From Streptomyces orinoci (GTDB lineage Bacteria > Actinomycetota > Actinomycetes > Streptomycetales > Streptomycetaceae): a stretch of DNA of 64,000 nt. Within the stretch, counting starts at the first letter, position 1. Each line of letters begins with the position of its first letter. Positions 33,141 through 42,500 of this stretch are shown piece by piece. The DNA is taken from assembly GCF_003121295.1 (NCBI RefSeq), contig NZ_PHNC01000008.1:248001-312000 (forward strand), in the 5' to 3' direction. The notes under the pieces are model-generated. The model was not told the origin of the DNA, made no database searches, and saw nothing but the letters and a program-made list of their open reading frames with translations. Both the position numbers and the translations under genes were made by a program.

Positions 33141-34367
33141 ATGGCCGACCACCGCAAACTGGGCCGCGAACTGGGCCTGTTCGACACCGACCCGCTGATG
33201 GGGGCGGGCCTGCCGTACTGGCTGCCGGAGGGGGCCGTGCTGCGCCACACCCTGGAGGAGTACATCCGCGAGGCCGAGCGGCAGGCCGGATACCGGCATG
33301 TGTACTCACCGGTGCTGGGCAAACGGGAGCTCTATGAGATCTCCGGGCACTGGGCGCACTACAGCGAGGACATGTTCCCGCCCATGGAACTGGGGGGAGA
33401 AGAGGTCGTCCTGCGCCCCAGCATGTGCCCGCACCATGCACTGATCTACCGTTCCCGCGCGCACAGTTACCGGGAACTGCCGCTGCGCATGGCGGAGCTG
33501 GGCGGGATGTACCGCTCGGAGCTGTCGGGGGTGCTGGGCGGGCTGACCCGGGTACGGGCCATCCAGCTCAATGACGCGCATATCTTCTGCACCGAGGAGC
33601 AGGCCGCCGAGGAGGCCCTGGCCGCCCTGGAGTTGATCCGCCGGGCCTATCGCGCGCTGGGCATCGCCCCCTCCCGCTACCGGCTGTCGCTGCCCGGCGA
33701 GGGCGGGAAGTACGCCGCCCGGCCCGGGATGTGGCGGCGTGCCGCCGCGATGCTGGCCGAGGTGCTGGACGGGGCCGGGGTGCCCTATGAGAAGGGCGAG
33801 GGGGAGGCGGCCTTCTATGGCCCCAAGATCGATGTACAGGTGGCGGACAGCGCGGGGCGGGAGGCCACCCTCTCCACCGTGCAGATCGACTTCCACCAGC
33901 CGGAGCGCTTCGGTCTGCACTACATCGGGCCGGACGGCGCCAAGCGCCGCCCGGTGATGGTGCACCGGAGTGTGATCGGCAGCGTGGAGCGGGCGGTGGC
34001 GCAGCTGATCGAGGTGCATGGCGGGGCGTTCCCGGCCTGGCTGGCCCCGGTCCAGGTGGTGGCACTCCCGGTGTCGGACGCCGAACTGCCCTGCGCCGAG
34101 CGGTTTGTCCGGCGCTGTCTGGACCAGGGCCTGCGGGCCGAGCCGGCCGGCCCGGAACGCGGCAGCCTGGGGGCCCGGATCCGCGCCGCCCGGCTGGTCC
34201 CGTACCAGGTGGTGATCGGCGCCCGGGAGGCGGCCGGCGACCTGGTCGCCCTCCGTCTCCGCGACGGCCGCCGCCCGGCCGCCCTGCCCGCCGCGGAGGC
34301 GGTCCGGCGGATCGCGGGCGTGGTGGCGGAGCGCGGTGCGCGGCTGTGGGACGGCGAGGCGGGCTGA
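33141..34367 (+). CDS. thrS: Threonyl-tRNA synthetase, short form lacking TGS and editing domains
   Basis: ATG 33141 after AGAGGAGA gives 408 aa, against about 640-660 for standard ThrRS. The chain begins directly with the class II catalytic core (GAGLPYWLPEGAVLRHTLEE). The zinc and substrate ligands are present as C96 (SMCPHH), H147 (NDAHIF) and H275 (MVHRS), with motif 2 around YRSELSGVLGGLTRVR. A C-terminal anticodon-binding domain follows (about 300-400). The TGS and N2 editing domains are absent, so serine mischarged on tRNA-Thr could not be cleared in cis. It may be a second, stress- or antibiotic-related ThrRS. An attenuator-like leader precedes it. Confidence 0.9.
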   Translation: MADHRKLGRELGLFDTDPLMGAGLPYWLPEGAVLRHTLEEYIREAERQAGYRHVYSPVLGKRELYEISGHWAHYSEDMFPPMELGGEEVVLRPSMCPHHALIYRSRAHSYRELPLRMAELGGMYRSELSGVLGGLTRVRAIQLNDAHIFCTEEQAAEEALAALELIRRAYRALGIAPSRYRLSLPGEGGKYAARPGMWRRAAAMLAEVLDGAGVPYEKGEGEAAFYGPKIDVQVADSAGREATLSTVQIDFHQPERFGLHYIGPDGAKRRPVMVHRSVIGSVERAVAQLIEVHGGAFPAWLAPVQVVALPVSDAELPCAERFVRRCLDQGLRAEPAGPERGSLGARIRAARLVPYQVVIGAREAAGDLVALRLRDGRRPAALPAAEAVRRIAGVVAERGARLWDGEAG

Positions 34368-34383
34368 ACCAGACGCATTCCGA

Positions 34384-34527
34384 GCGCCCTCAGGGGCGCG
34401 GGGAACTGCGCGACAAGCCACGTACGGCCCGCACCCGAAACTCAGCCAGCGGGCCGCCTTGGGCTGGTCGCGCCCACGCGGCGGAGCCGCGCATGTTACC
34501 GCCCCGCGCCCCTGGAGGGGCCCTCAG
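34384..34527 (+). repeat. Dispersed intergenic repeat, copy B
   Basis: It opens with CGCCCTCAGGGGCGCGGGGA and ACTGCGCGACAAGCC and closes with GGCTGGTCGCGCCCACGC, GGCGGAGCCGCGC and CCCCGCGCCCCTGGAGGG, so its ends are roughly inverted. It separates convergent genes and probably acts as a terminator. Confidence 0.75.
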
Positions 34528-35312
34528 CTCGACAGGAAGCGGGCCACCCGGTCGCCCCAAGTGCGCACATCCGCCGAGTCATTGGAGATGTGCAGCCGGG
34601 CGTTGGGCAGCAGCTCGGCCAGCTGCTCGGCCGTGGAGCGCGGGTGACTCGGGTCATCCGCGAGGGCGAGGATCAGGGTGGGCTGGGTGAGGGCGGGGAG
34701 GAGGGCGCGGTCGGGCAGGTCGGAGTCGGCCAGGCCATGGAAGAGGGCGGGCAGCAACTCGGCCGGGACGCCGACTTCGCGCGGCGGATAGCCGGGGAGA
34801 CCGGAGAGCGAGGGCGGAACGGGAGCCGTGGCCAGGGCCGTTGTAAAGGCTTCCGGGCCACTGGCCGTCACAAGGTCCGCCAGCTTGCGGTAGTTGGCGG
34901 CCTGGGCAGGCCGTGTCTCCCAGGCGGTCGGCGGAATCAGCAGCACCAGCCGGTCGAACAGCCCGGGCTGGGCCACGGCCGCGTGCAGCATCGTGGCGCA
35001 GCCCAGCGAGGAGCCCATGCCGGTGACCGGCCGCTCGCCGCCGAGGTGGCCGAGGAGTTCGACCAGGTCGGCGGCGAACTGCTGGAAGCGGTAGGAGTCC
35101 GGCTCGGGCCGGCCGGTTGAGGCGCCGTGTCCACGTGCGTCATAGCGGACGAACCGCCCCCGTGGCAGCCGCTCCACCGCCTCCCAGCCGACCAGGCCCA
35201 TCTTGTCCTCGACCTGGCGGCTGAGCAGCGCGCCATGGGTGTAGACCGCCAGCGGTCCGCTTCCGAGGTCGTCGTAGTCAAGGCGTACACCGTCGCCGAG
35301 TGTGAAGTCCAT
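34524..35312 (-). CDS. Alpha/beta-hydrolase fold protein
   Basis: This protein of about 262 aa has the typical start DGVRLDYDDLGSGPLAVYTHG, the DARGHGAS loop, the nucleophile elbow GMGSSLGCATM and a late acidic/His region. The Ser is present; the position of the catalytic His is less clear because the chain ends soon after DSADVRTWGDRVARFLSS. The start is ATG 35312 with no clear SD; ATG 35345 is an alternative. The substrate is unknown. Confidence 0.82.
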   Translation of the reverse strand: MDFTLGDGVRLDYDDLGSGPLAVYTHGALLSRQVEDKMGLVGWEAVERLPRGRFVRYDARGHGASTGRPEPDSYRFQQFAADLVELLGHLGGERPVTGMGSSLGCATMLHAAVAQPGLFDRLVLLIPPTAWETRPAQAANYRKLADLVTASGPEAFTTALATAPVPPSLSGLPGYPPREVGVPAELLPALFHGLADSDLPDRALLPALTQPTLILALADDPSHPRSTAEQLAELLPNARLHISNDSADVRTWGDRVARFLSS

Positions 35313-35377
35313 GGCGAGGGGAACGGGCGCCGACAGCCCGCCCATTCCGCCCGGTTGCGTTCTTGATCAAGCCTTTG

Positions 35378-35393
35378 CCGGGGAATTTCCCGG
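35378..35393. terminator. Short hairpin between the hydrolase and the secreted protein gene
   Basis: CCGGG and CCCGG flank GAATTT, just after the stop of the minus-strand secreted protein gene. The stem is only 5 bp. Confidence 0.35.
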
Positions 35394-35396
35394 TAC

Positions 35397-35750
35397 TCAG
35401 CCGAAGATGACGCTGTGCCCCAAGGTCCCGCCGAACACCACGGATTCGGTCGGCCGGACATCCGCCAGGAAATCCGTGCAGAAGAACCCCGAGTACACAT
35501 GGGCCGTGGTGTCCGTCTGATTGGTGACGCTGGTGGCCGCGTCGTCGAAGACATAGCAGTTGCCATTGACCGGATTGACCACCGAGCCGTCCGAACCGTC
35601 GCGCATCCGGTAGGTCAGAAAGCCGTTGGCGGCCCGGGCTTCGGTGCTGAAGCCGGTGGTCAGGGCAAGGAGCAGGGCCGCGATCAGAGCCGGCCGGGCG
35701 GTACGCCGAAGGGCAGTACGTCGAAGGGCGGTACGTCGGAGCGAAAACAT
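35397..35750 (-). CDS. Small secreted protein of unknown function
   Basis: This 117-aa protein has a signal peptide whose basic n-region is a threefold repeat (LRRTALRRTALRRTA), followed by a hydrophobic core and cleavage probably after ARA-A. The mature part is about 75 aa with two cysteines (NCYVF and FFCTDF), probably disulfide-bonded, and no recognisable family. AGAGGGGAT precedes ATG 35750. It is divergent from the two giant genes, so a shared promoter region is possible. Confidence 0.75.
   Translation of the reverse strand: MFSLRRTALRRTALRRTARPALIAALLLALTTGFSTEARAANGFLTYRMRDGSDGSVVNPVNGNCYVFDDAATSVTNQTDTTAHVYSGFFCTDFLADVRPTESVVFGGTLGHSVIFG
35700..35744 (-). repeat. 15-bp tandem repeat inside a signal peptide
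   Basis: Three in-frame 15-base units (GGTACGCCGAAGGGC, AGTACGTCGAAGGGC and a third with three changes) encode repeated basic residues at the n-region. Confidence 0.85.
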
Positions 35751-35940
35751 CGTGATCCCCTCTCCCGGGCGCAAAGCCCGTTCCCTGGGCGAGAGGTTCC
35801 GCTTGTGTCGAGATCCTTTGAAGACTCTTCACCCGATTGCACCCGAATGGAGCACACTTGGCGCATGGTCACCCGTATGGGTAATACACCTGGTCCGCCA
35901 TCCGGGGGTATCCAAGTAGTGGCATTGCGATGGGGGCGCC

Positions 35941-38900
35941 ATGACTGATCCCGCACCAAGTCCCGCACCAATCCGCGTTCTGCGCGGCACCGATCTCCTG
36001 GATCTCACCTTCTCCTTTCCCGGGCTGCGGATCGACGACCGATTTCCCGGGCCACGTCTTCTGGTCCCCGCCGGCCCCGGCCAGGACGCTCTGCTGGTGG
36101 TCACCTTTGGGCCGCAGCATGTGGTGGAGCACGCCTTCGCCGAGGAGCAAATCCCGCCCGAGGCAAGGGATTTGCCGGTTTCCTCGCTCATCGGCGGAAA
36201 GAGTGTGCTGGTCTTCGAGGTGGGGCCATCGGAATCGGTGGACTACTCCGAGGCGGGGCTGCTGGACGCCATGCGGCGCCTGCCGCTGCGGGTGGTGGAC
36301 GCGGCCCGCGAGGCGGCGGCTCCCCGCACCCTTCGGCCGGTCCGGGTCCCGGAGCTCACTTGGGATGACCCCGCCCGTGCCCTGGCGCTGGTGCGGCTGC
36401 TGCGTATCACCGCCGAACTCACCGCCCGCGCCGGTCCGGAGGCCACCCTCGCCGCCGCCACCGCCGCCGGAGCGGTGATCGGGACGGTGGCGGACGGGCC
36501 GGGTGAGGCAGTGCAACTCCGTACCCCGGAGAACCCCTTCGCCGACCCCGCGCACCCCGCGACCGGGGTGGAACTGCCCTACCGGCTGGTGCTCTCCCCA
36601 CCGGCGAGCGCCGCGTGGAGCCACACCACCGCCCTCGGCGAGCCCGCCCCGGGCGAACGCGTGGAGCTCTGGCACACCCGGCTCTCCGGCACCACCGCCC
36701 GTGTGGTGTGGAACCGCGACCGGGACCAGGACCCCGGCGCCCCCGAGGACTTCCGGATGCCACTGGACCCCGTCCACCGCGGACACCTCACCGACCTCAC
36801 CGCCAATGACACCCTCACCACCCCCGAGGGGCAGCCGTATCACTCCAGCCCCGTGGGTGTGGAGAATCTGATGCTCTCGGCCGTCGGCGGCTGGCTGGAC
36901 AGCCTGGGCGAGTGGCCGGTGCGCCCGGCGGGGATCGATCTCTCCCAGTGGCGGCACCGGGCCACCATGGGGCGGGACCACAGCGTACGGGTGGTGGACG
37001 AGGGATTCCTGTGCCCCTTTGGACACCGGGCGGCCCTGGTCACCGTCACCGAGCGCAAATTCACCGATGCCCGCGCCGCCTATCTCTTCCAACGGCAGTA
37101 CATCCTGGTCCGCCAGCCCCTGCGCACCTATGACCCCAAGTCCCCGCTGCCCGCGGACGATTCGCCCACCGCCGACCTCACCAATCTGCTGTTCCCCTTC
37201 ACCAGCGTGCGCATCGAGACCCTGGTGACACCCAATCTGCGCGATGTCCCCGCACAACCGGCCGCGTTCTTTCCCGAGACCGCCGCCGACCAGCCGTTTC
37301 CCTTCAAAGTCACGGCGGTTGACCATGCCGGGAAGCTGGTGGAGTTCCGCACCCCGCTGATGTTCGTCCCCGAGTCGCTCGGCACCGGCGATGAACTGGC
37401 CGACGTGGTCGCCGGCTACAACAACAGCTCACCCCCGCCCCTGGCAGCCGCCACCGCACCACCCCAGCTGACCAGCGCCGCCCTGGACGGCCAGACCGTG
37501 GCCCTGGCCCCGGCCGGCGCCCCCGATGACACCAGCGTCGATGTGGCCCATCTGGTGTGGCGCGTGGCCACGCCCCCGGGACTGTCCCAACCACCGCCCG
37601 GCGAGGCACGGTTCATCCCACAGCTGCACTGGGCCGAGGTCAGCCTGCCCTCCGCCGGCGCGCTCAGCGGCAGCACCACCACCGTCCCGGTGGCCTATGC
37701 CCGCCGCTACGCCCTCTCCGGCTTCGCCCAGAGCACGGTTCTCGCCCGTACCGCCAACACCGGTGAGGTCTTCCTGCAACTGCTGGCCACACAAAGCCTG
37801 GACTTCGCCGGACAGGGCGACCGCTGTGGCGCCCTGCTCAGCCCCGGCTTCGCCATCGCCGGAGTGTCCCGGCGGCTTGGACCGGTGGCCGGTACGGCCG
37901 CCGGCACCGACCCGCTGACGACCATCGCCAATGGCGCCTTCAGCCCGGCGGAGTTCTTCCGCGCGCTGGACGCCAATCTGCTGGGCGTGCTGTCGCTGGC
38001 CGATATCGTCCAGGCGGCCGGACTCGACCGGCCGCTGAGCGCCCCGCGCTTCTTCACCCAGAACGTCAGCGCCGTCACCTGCTTCCTCACCGACCTCGGA
38101 CGGCTCGCCGACCAGCTCGACCGCGCGGCCGCCAACCTGCCCACCGCCGCCCGGCAGGTACGCGACACCGGACGCCAACTGGCCAGGACCATCGGCGACT
38201 ATCTGGCCCAGCGACTGGCCGGCGCCACCGGCCCGGTCACCCTGGACCAGGTGGACTCCGCCTTCACCGCCTTCGCCGGCGCACTGGACACCCTGCTCAA
38301 CGCCTCGCCGCCCGGGGCCGATCCGGGCCTGAGCACCCTGCTGGAGCGGGTAAGGGAACAGGTGGCCACCTGGAACGGCACGGCCGGACAGCTGATGTCC
38401 CTGCGGCAGGCGGTGCAGTCGGCGGCCTCCGGCGCCCAACTGCCGCAGACGGTCAACGCCCGGCTGGAGTGGACCCCGGACATCGGACCCTGGCCGGCCA
38501 GCGATCCGGTCTTCGCGCCCCGGCCCGACGGACGGCTGACCCTGATCGTGGACGTCCGCGGATCCCTGCGCCCCGATCTCACCGCCGGTGCCGACATCAG
38601 CTGCGCCCTGGAGAACTTCGATCTGGTACTGGTGCCGGAATTCCACGCCATGCGGCTGCACTTCCGGCATATCCGCTTCACCATGCGGGCCGGGCGCAAG
38701 CCCGATGTCGATGTGGCCTTCCAGGGCGTGGAATTCATCGGCCCGCTGGCCTTTGTGCAGACCCTGCGACAGCTGATCCCGGTGGACGGATTCAGCGATC
38801 CGCCCTCGCTCCAGGTCACCGCCGCCGGAATCACCGCCCGCTACGGTCTGCCGCTGCCCAGCCTGGCCATCGGGGTGTTCAGCCTGGAGAACCTGCGGCT

Positions 38901-39513
38901 GGACGCCTCCCTTGAACTCCCCTTCATCGGCGGACCGTTGAAAGTCGGCTTCGCCTTCTGCAGCCGGGAGGCGCCCTTCCGGCTGACCGTCTCCATGCTG
39001 GGCGGCGGTGGATTCTTCGGCATCGTGCTCACCGCGAAACGGGTCGCGGTCCTGGAAGCGGCCCTGGAATTCGGCGCCGAGGCCGCCATCGACTTCGGTG
39101 TGGCCAGCGGGAGTCTGTCGGTGATGGCCGGAATCTACTTCCGGCTGGAGACGGACACCGGACAGGCCCGGCTCACCGGCTACTTCCGGGCCCGGGGCGA
39201 GGTCGATGTGCTGGGCATCGTCTCCGCCTCCATCGAACTCTGCCTCGATCTCAGCTATGAACTCTCCAGCGGCACCGTCTTCGGCCGGGCCCGGATCACC
39301 ATCGATGTGCATATCGGCTTCTGGTCGCAGTCCGTCACCCTGGAATGCGAAAGGCGCTTCACCGGCTCCGGCCCCGCGCCCGCCGCGCTGACCGCCGACC
39401 CCGTACGGCCGCCCGCCTACGCCGAGATGATGACCCCCTACCCCGACCCGGTCACCGGGGAACACCGGGACCCGGTCAGGGAATACTGCACCGCCTTCGC
39501 GGAAGTGAGCTGA
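35941..39513 (+). CDS. Giant protein of unknown function, gene A of a two-gene unit
   Basis: This 1190-aa protein has no signal peptide, no membrane segment and no enzyme motif that I recognise. Residues 1-150 and 200-480 look like mixed alpha/beta globular regions (LPYRLVLSPPASAAWSHTTA, ERVELWHTRLSG, CPFGHRAALVTVTERKF). A helical region spans about 640-840 (repeated QLDRAAANLPTAARQVRDTG-like stretches). Residues 860-1150 are dense beta-strands with alternating polar and apolar residues (IDFGVASGSLSVMAGIYFRL), like an open beta-sheet or barrel. ATG 35941 has only a weak GGGGG upstream. Gene B follows 5 bases after the stop. I know no named family for it. Confidence 0.8.
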   Translation: MTDPAPSPAPIRVLRGTDLLDLTFSFPGLRIDDRFPGPRLLVPAGPGQDALLVVTFGPQHVVEHAFAEEQIPPEARDLPVSSLIGGKSVLVFEVGPSESVDYSEAGLLDAMRRLPLRVVDAAREAAAPRTLRPVRVPELTWDDPARALALVRLLRITAELTARAGPEATLAAATAAGAVIGTVADGPGEAVQLRTPENPFADPAHPATGVELPYRLVLSPPASAAWSHTTALGEPAPGERVELWHTRLSGTTARVVWNRDRDQDPGAPEDFRMPLDPVHRGHLTDLTANDTLTTPEGQPYHSSPVGVENLMLSAVGGWLDSLGEWPVRPAGIDLSQWRHRATMGRDHSVRVVDEGFLCPFGHRAALVTVTERKFTDARAAYLFQRQYILVRQPLRTYDPKSPLPADDSPTADLTNLLFPFTSVRIETLVTPNLRDVPAQPAAFFPETAADQPFPFKVTAVDHAGKLVEFRTPLMFVPESLGTGDELADVVAGYNNSSPPPLAAATAPPQLTSAALDGQTVALAPAGAPDDTSVDVAHLVWRVATPPGLSQPPPGEARFIPQLHWAEVSLPSAGALSGSTTTVPVAYARRYALSGFAQSTVLARTANTGEVFLQLLATQSLDFAGQGDRCGALLSPGFAIAGVSRRLGPVAGTAAGTDPLTTIANGAFSPAEFFRALDANLLGVLSLADIVQAAGLDRPLSAPRFFTQNVSAVTCFLTDLGRLADQLDRAAANLPTAARQVRDTGRQLARTIGDYLAQRLAGATGPVTLDQVDSAFTAFAGALDTLLNASPPGADPGLSTLLERVREQVATWNGTAGQLMSLRQAVQSAASGAQLPQTVNARLEWTPDIGPWPASDPVFAPRPDGRLTLIVDVRGSLRPDLTAGADISCALENFDLVLVPEFHAMRLHFRHIRFTMRAGRKPDVDVAFQGVEFIGPLAFVQTLRQLIPVDGFSDPPSLQVTAAGITARYGLPLPSLAIGVFSLENLRLDASLELPFIGGPLKVGFAFCSREAPFRLTVSMLGGGGFFGIVLTAKRVAVLEAALEFGAEAAIDFGVASGSLSVMAGIYFRLETDTGQARLTGYFRARGEVDVLGIVSASIELCLDLSYELSSGTVFGRARITIDVHIGFWSQSVTLECERRFTGSGPAPAALTADPVRPPAYAEMMTPYPDPVTGEHRDPVREYCTAFAEVS

Positions 39514-39518
39514 CCGCC

Positions 39519-42500
39519 ATGCCCGAAACAATCCGCTGGACAGTGCTCCCCGACGGCATGGCGGCCGACGGCAGCCTCCGGCTGACCGTACTGGTCACCC
39601 CCCGCCTCACCGGCGCCACCACCCTGGCCGCCTTCCCCGGCTTCCTGGACTGGCCGGCCACCCTGGGCCGCTGTCTGGCCGCACTACGCCTGGAACTGCG
39701 GCCGCCGGACGCCACCGGCCCCGGCATCCAACTGCCCCTGACACCCCGGACGGACCGCTTCCCGCCCGCCGACAGCGCCCTCTGGAAGGCACTCTTCCGC
39801 GCCACCAGCACGGTGAGCCCACCGCCCCAAGCACCCGCCGCCCCGCCCGTACTGCGCTCCTTCCCGGGCCGGGCCGTACACCAGCGGACCCTCTCCCTGT
39901 ACCAGGACGTGGCCACCGCCACCGCCTTCCGCCGGGCCTTCCCCGGCAGCGGCGGCGGAGGCGGCCAGGGCCTCTCCGACCCACAACCGCCGCCCAGTTG
40001 GGACCATCCCGACCCCCGTGACCTGCTGCACACCCTCACCCGGCCGCTGACCACCTTCGCCCGCCGGGTGGACGCCGCCTACCCCCGGCTGGACCCGCTG
40101 CTCACCGCCCCGCCCGGCAACCCCTTCCGCCCCAGGGTGATGCAGCGCTCCGACGCCGACTACCAGGCCAACCAGGCGGTGTTCAACCTCGCCGAGCTCT
40201 ACCGCTTCTACGACCGTCCGCCCGCCCCGTCCACCGCCACCGCCGAACCGGCCCCCGCCGAACTGGCTCCCGCTGAACTGGCCCCCGCCGAATTGGACGT
40301 CCACACCGCCTGCGGACTGCTCGCCGACTACCCCGAACTGCTGCGCCGCTTCGGCCTGGCCGTGGACCTGCTGGCCGCCCCGCCACCCCAACTGTCCGAC
40401 CAATGGCAGGCCCGGGCCACCTTCACCACCGCCCAGGACACCCTCAACCAGGACGAGACCCTGCGCCCCTGGACCCGGCTGCGCTACGCCGCCGGGCAGC
40501 GGTTCGAGGCATACGCCGCCGACGACGGACTCCATGGCCGCCGGATGCTGCGCCTGGGCGGCCCCGGCATCCTGCTCACCGACCTGGATATGGACGCCGC
40601 CGCCATCAAGCTGGTGGAGTTCGCCAGGACCACCACGGACCAGAGCCCGGTCACCGGCTCCGGCACCGCCACCCCCGCCCTGCACGGTGCCGGGCTCACC
40701 GTCCTGCTGGACGAGCGCGAGACCGTACTCGCCGACCAGATGGAGGCCGACGCCCGCCGGCTGGCCGGCACCTCCGCCGCCCTGCTGGACGCCCAGCACC
40801 TGGTGCGCGGCTACCGCGTCGATGTGGCAACGGTGGACGAGACCACCGGCCGGACGGCCGACTGGCACCCGCTGTGCGCCCGCACCGGCCGCTATGCCGT
40901 CCGCCGCCCCGGGGAAGCGCCCGTACCCATCACCGTGGCCCCGGACGAAGGCCAGGTGAAGGCCAGTGCGCTCAGCCACGACCGGGCCGATGACCGGCAA
41001 CTCTATGTCCACCAGGCGCTGTTCGGCTGGCATGGCTGGAGCCTGGCCGCCCCGCCGCCCGGCCGCACCCTGGGCACCGACGACCGGCCCCGGGTGCCCG
41101 ACCCCGAGGTATCCGCCGGCTTCCCGCTGGACGCCGCCTTCCGGCCCACCCCCGGCACCCTGCCCGCCCTGCGCTATGGCCGCACCTACCGGCTGCGCGC
41201 CCGCCTGGCCGACCTGGCGGGCAACGGACCGGACGCAGGGACCGTCACCGATGACAGCACGGCCACCGCGCCGCTGGCCTACCGGCGCTGGGAGCCCGTA
41301 CCACCCCCGGCGATCGTCCCCAGGTGGCCGTTCCTGGAAGGGGAGTCGGAGCCCCGGCTGGTGATCCGCAGCACGATCCAGGACGACGGCACCCCCGTCT
41401 CCGCCACCCAGTGGGCGCTGCTGCGCAACCCCCAGGTGCCCGGCCACCAGGCGGTCACCCCGGTGGACGGCCTGGACCGGCGCTACCGCGACTTCGACGA
41501 ACGCCACCTCAGCCCGCCCAAGTCCCCACTGCGCGCGGCCGAACAGCATGGCATGTTCGACACCGCCTTCGGCCCGGACAAGCCGGAGGAGGTACACCGG
41601 CGGTTCTTCGCCGCCGCCTCCCGGGAGGCCGGCAGCTATCTGGACACCGTGGTCAGCCTCCCGGAAAACCCCGATGTCACCCATGATCTGAAGTTCTTCC
41701 GGGAGATCCATGTCGCCAAGCTCGACATCCACGACCCCGAACCGCTCACCGAACTGCCGGTACCGCGCGGCAGCGGCCTCAAGCCCGGCGAATATGTGGT
41801 GCATGACGCGCCCCGGCTGCTGCTGCCCTATCTGCCCGATGTACTGGCCCGGGGCATCTCGCTGCGCGGCCTGCCGGGCGCCGCGCCCAATGAGACCTTT
41901 GACTTCCCCGGCCCCTGGCCCCAGGCCGAACCGCTGCGGCTGAGGATCGTGGAGGGCGACGGCCCACCGGAGTGGCAAGGGCCGCTGGAGCGGCAGCTCA
42001 CCGTCTTCCTGCCCAAGGCGGAGACCGTCACGGTACGGATGAGCTGCCGGATGGACCCGGCGGACCTGCAACTGCTCGGCCAGTGGCGGCTGCTGACCGA
42101 CTCCCCGCTGTGGAACGATCCGGCCACCGGCCTGCCGCAGGACAAGAAAGACGAACTGGCCGCCGCGGCCGCCGCCGGGGAGAACTGGATGCTCACCCCC
42201 TGGGCCGAGCTGACCCTGGTGCACGCGGTGGAAAAGCCGCTGCTGCCCCCGGAGTTGGGGCCGCTCGACTTCACCCGTGCCGAGGGACAGACCTTTGCAG
42301 GGGTCAGCGGTGTCGTCCACGCCCATGCCAAGAGCACCGGCCGGATCGATGTGGACGCCACCTGGAGTGAGTGGACCGATGACCCGGCCCAGCCCGGACC
42401 GGTCCGTACCCCCGGGCACGCCCATGCCGGCGACCTCACCCTGCAACCGGACGAGGACCAGCGGGTGTTGTTCCTGCGGCAGGAGTTCCGCGACACCCGC

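Noticed and set aside
37429..39531. A 700-codon minus-strand frame opposite giant gene A
   Set aside because: Same antisense signature. The plus-strand frame has the proper third-position GC pattern over its full length.
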